Shown one piece after another: positions 60,697-64,000 of a stretch of DNA of 64,000 nucleotides; positions within the stretch are counted from its first letter, which is position 1, and each line of letters begins with the position of its first letter. Source of the stretch: Lingula anatina (taxonomy: Eukaryota; Brachiopoda; Lingulata; Lingulida; Lingulidae); NCBI RefSeq assembly GCF_001039355.2, contig NW_019776115.1, forward strand, positions 31,469 to 95,468, given 5' to 3'. The position numbers and the translations under genes are program-made. The notes below the pieces were generated by a model. It made no database searches. It was not told the DNA's origin and was given only the letters and a program-made list of their open reading frames with translations.

Positions 60697-63595
60697 TTGA
60701 TGGTACCAAAGGAAGTTAATTCACATACTAGAATAGTGGGTGGAGCCAGCGGGGCATTTATATTATAAAAAAACGCCATTATCTTGGACAGTCATTTGTC
60801 ATTGTGATTCGCCTCATTTTGATAACCGTTTACTATTCCAAACTTCACATAACTGTTATAAAAAAGACTCTTAATTGCAAGGTCATTTCCTCCTTTTAAT
60901 TCCTTTCAGATCAATATTTTCTAATTCCACTGACACCAATTATTGAAACAATTATTGGGCCATATGGGTTAATCACTTCGTAATTTAAAACTACTGACCT
61001 GACAGCATATACAGTAGGCTGTATATGTTTTGAAATATAGAAAGGCCTATAATCAGAAGCAACGGAATGGTACCTGAGCACCAGAGACAGATTAACGATG
61101 CTATTCCGTATTTAAAATGATATGCTAGCTAGAGGCATTGATCAAGTCGTTATGGATACATAGGAATAGAACGTGGCTGAAACGCACCAATATGAAAGCA
61201 ATGTTAAAGGTGCTTACATATAAAAATGTGAAAGTCTGGAGTCATTAACTGAATGTATTATTTTCATTGTCCCAACGTACTCAATTAGTTATCAATTTTC
61301 TCATCTTTGCACCGGCACTGGGTGTAATCATCTTACAGAATGGTTTGCCTTTAAGCTTTTATCTAAGTGACAGGATAGGTAATATGAGAGTGTAAATGTC
61401 ATACAATTTCATTTCCTCATGAATAGCAAAGGCATTGCCTTTACATATAATTTTATTTCCTTATAAATAGCAATGACATTCCCTTTACATATAATTTCAT
61501 TTCCTTATGAATAGCAATGACATTGCCCTTTAAGTCATTTGCAAACGATAACATACGTCGCTTTATTTTAACTTCTAATCTATAAAATATACTTTTTTCA
61601 TTGCCGATAATCACCTAAACATGACCTGGGAACTTAGTGGCATAAATTTGAATATGAGACAAAAGTATTTAGAAGAACAGAAATATATCCACAATATTAT
61701 GCATGTAGATAGGACTTGGTTTTACTTGATGCCCTTTTCTTTTCTTTGTCATTATTAAGTTTTTTTCAATTGTTTCAGTTCTGTGTACAAATGTAAAGGT
61801 AATATCTGTTCAACATGTTTTTTTGAAAAGCTCTACTGCAAACCCTGTTCCCAGGTAAACGGCGTTACGTCAGTGGCACTGTTAATCAATTCTTCCAGAG
61901 GCTGCCCTACCCCCCAGAGAGGCGTCCTTGCTAATTATAGGTTGGTGAAGATAACTTATCCTTTTTTCCCTCGGAGAGACGCTCCCAGATTGGAGTGGCG
62001 CGTTGCTATCGGCCATAATACAAAACGTAACTTTGATATTCACAATTTATATATTAATAGTGCTGTCGGCTACATTATTGAATACACCCAAGAGTGCATA
62101 TTTAATGCAGAAGAATGTGGGAAATCACCATGTTTATATCATATATCATACTTATTGATTAGCAGTTATAAAAATATGCTGTACAATGAAGGTATTTTTG
62201 AGTTAGAATCCAGGTTGCCTCTCCTGAAATTCAAGAAGCGTGAAAATGTTTGGCGTTTGATTCTCTATGTAGTCTGTGCAATCAGGCGCATGGATTTAAA
62301 GATTGTCGTTTTGCATGGAGTCATGTGTGTATTTTTTGCCAGTGACAGACAGACGCCCAGACAGACAGACAGACAACGGACGGGGACAGACACACAGTCA
62401 ATATAAAAACAACACACACATTTGAATGTAAGCCATGCGTAGCATTCGGTTCAACTTCGGTCGTGCAATGAAGATAACGTATTTTGATGGTTGCTGTATC
62501 GGCAGCAGTATCGCTACCGCATTGCCATAGTAACGTCCACTGAGCAGTGACGCCGACGGTTCCTCTGATAAAAAGCACGGCGATCAGCGCCAAGGCTGAC
62601 AATTTGTTGTGGAACAATCAGACTTAATTCCGTTCCATTTCCCCTCGCCAGCGGTTATACCGTTGTAGGGCATTTTTCTTCTTTGTTGGACAATTACCAG
62701 TACTGTGATTGGATTTTAAATGAGTCAAGCATGAAAATATCTAGTATTAAGGCAACATGCATCTTAAGATATTCTGAAGAACTGACAGGCATAGTTAAGA
62801 GGTCCTCTTATATTTTATACCACCTGCTGTCATGCACGTGCTTAGAGGGGAAATATATCTTTTAACTGTATTGGTTATACATGTACCTTTGTAATATTGT
62901 CACAATCTGCTGTTCGGTAGTTATGAAAAAAGATCTGTGGTCCAAAAAGAAGGTGGGGTGACAGGAACATTTATATAAAATGATTTCCTGAATGTAAATA
63001 TGGTGAGTTAATTTTTTAATACGGGGACGTATGTTAACCTTGATACATGCTCTTTTACACGAAGTGATCTTATGTGTTTTGGCCGATAGATGGCTGCACC
63101 GTGTGTAACTTGAATCCAGTCAAAGATTGATGAGACTGTAAATCTTTTTAATACAGTTCAGTTAAGCCTCATTTCCCACAAATTTGATTCCCAGCATTTT
63201 GTGGCTTATATTGAGGCCTGCGCCAAGTACATTTTAAACCACCGGCGCGTCTTACATTGAATAGATAGATGCATGTTTTGCTTTCCTTATTTTGAATCTG
63301 AAAATAATTCTCCAAAGTTAGGGGTTGTTTCTGTGTTTAAGTAACGTTTTGAATTATAAATCGGGGTTATGTTACTGACATGCATATTGTTTGACATACA
63401 TATCTTTAATAATTATAAAAAAGCCGCAAATGATTCAGTTCTGATCGATACTTAGAATCGATGATATGTAAACCAGAAAAATCTTTCTTTTGAAAGGGTT
63501 GGTAATATAACGTGGGTGTCAGGTTTTAAGGTTTAAGTATTTACAAAAAACTAGAAATGTGTTATCTCAGAGCAATATCGCCATCAAATTGCACT
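60697..63595. other. AT-rich DNA with short repeats and one long open frame
   Basis: A 44-bp tandem repeat lies at 61406-61537. An open frame runs from about 61759 to 62406 and ends in GACA repeats; it is not assigned. Otherwise I see nothing that can be supported. Confidence 0.5.
61406..61537. repeat. 44-bp tandem repeat, three units
   Basis: Each unit holds a variant of ATTTCATTTCCTTATGAATA, then a GCAATGACATT-type block, then TTTACATATA. The last unit ends differently. Confidence 0.85.
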
Positions 63596-63677
63596 TATAT
63601 TATATTATATTATATTATATTATATTATATTATATTATATTATATTATATTATATTATATTATATTATATTATATTG
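63596..63677. repeat. Pentanucleotide satellite (ATATT)n
   Basis: About 16 units of the 5-bp repeat TATAT/ATATT. Confidence 0.95.
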
Positions 63678-63816
63678 AACATGCATGGATAATTGCGCCT
63701 TATTTGATGGAATATTTTGCATATAGAGAAGAGAAAATGGTTTTTCAATTATCTTGACTTCATTTAGCTTATTTAGTTTTTTCAATAAACACGGTAATTT
63801 TCATCATTATACTTTC

Positions 63817-63818
<2 letters not shown>

Positions 63819-63861
<43 letters not shown>
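63819..63861. repeat. Poly-T tract
   Basis: About 43 T; it may be the poly(A) tail of a minus-strand retroposed sequence, but no body was recognised. Confidence 0.9.
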
Positions 63862-64000
63862 CCGTGTAGTATATCTTTTTTTCGAAATTATATATACCAG
63901 TACGCGGATTTTAGGTAGCTCGTTAAGTAGTACCCTTATACATCTAGTTACACACTTATGGTTCTTCTGAAGTCGAGCAGGGAATCCAATGGGGTCTTAT

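Overview
The window is eukaryotic: split genes with GT-AG introns in phase 0, 1 and 2, long AT-rich intergenic DNA, microsatellites and small DNA transposons. The gene families (PAN/apple plus C-type lectin proteins; D8C plus EGF proteins) and the frequent ACATGTA-type palindromes suggest a bivalve or other lophotrochozoan. This is inference; the species cannot be read from the sequence. No prokaryotic, viral, rRNA or CRISPR feature was found.

Region 1 (1-15.9 kb) is a tandem cluster of secreted C-type lectin genes on the minus strand. Three are complete four-exon genes (2786-4654, 7026-10012, 13478-15881). A fourth is cut by the left edge (1-243). Each has a signal peptide and PAN/apple-like segment in exon 1, a 49-nt linker exon, and a CTLD split over exons 3 and 4. 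Exon lengths match almost exactly and all three assemblies stay in frame (270, 263 and 263 aa). Flanking DNA is duplicated with the genes.

Region 2 (17.9-28.7 kb) is a head-to-head pair of related genes. Minus-strand gene A (17951-23859, 14 exons, 763 aa) is signal peptide, D8C, 2 EGF, D8C, 5 EGF, short linker and a C-terminal domain I do not recognise. Plus-strand gene B (24055-28728, 10 exons, 545 aa) is signal peptide, D8C, 5 EGF, linker and the same class of C-terminal domain. Their start codons are 195 bp apart, so they probably share a bidirectional promoter.

Region 3 (28.7-35.8 kb) has no supported gene and holds repeats and a tRNA-like SINE fragment.

Region 4 (35.8-49.6 kb) is a second copy of the pair: gene C (35790-44900, 764 aa) and gene D (45095-49592, 549 aa), with start codons 194 bp apart. 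Gene C carries nested transposons in intron 1, a hAT-type MITE in another intron, and a GC-AG intron.

Region 5 (49.6-64 kb) has no convincing gene. It holds microsatellites, short tandem repeats, a 62-bp-arm foldback hairpin and one long open frame of unknown meaning.

The best candidate for something undescribed is the duplicated divergent D8C-EGF gene pair ending in an unrecognised Cys-rich domain. That domain is identical in protein over at least 166 residues between A and C, while their first D8C domains and signal peptides have diverged. All splice models were made by eye from consensus sites and paralogue comparison. Transcript data were not available.
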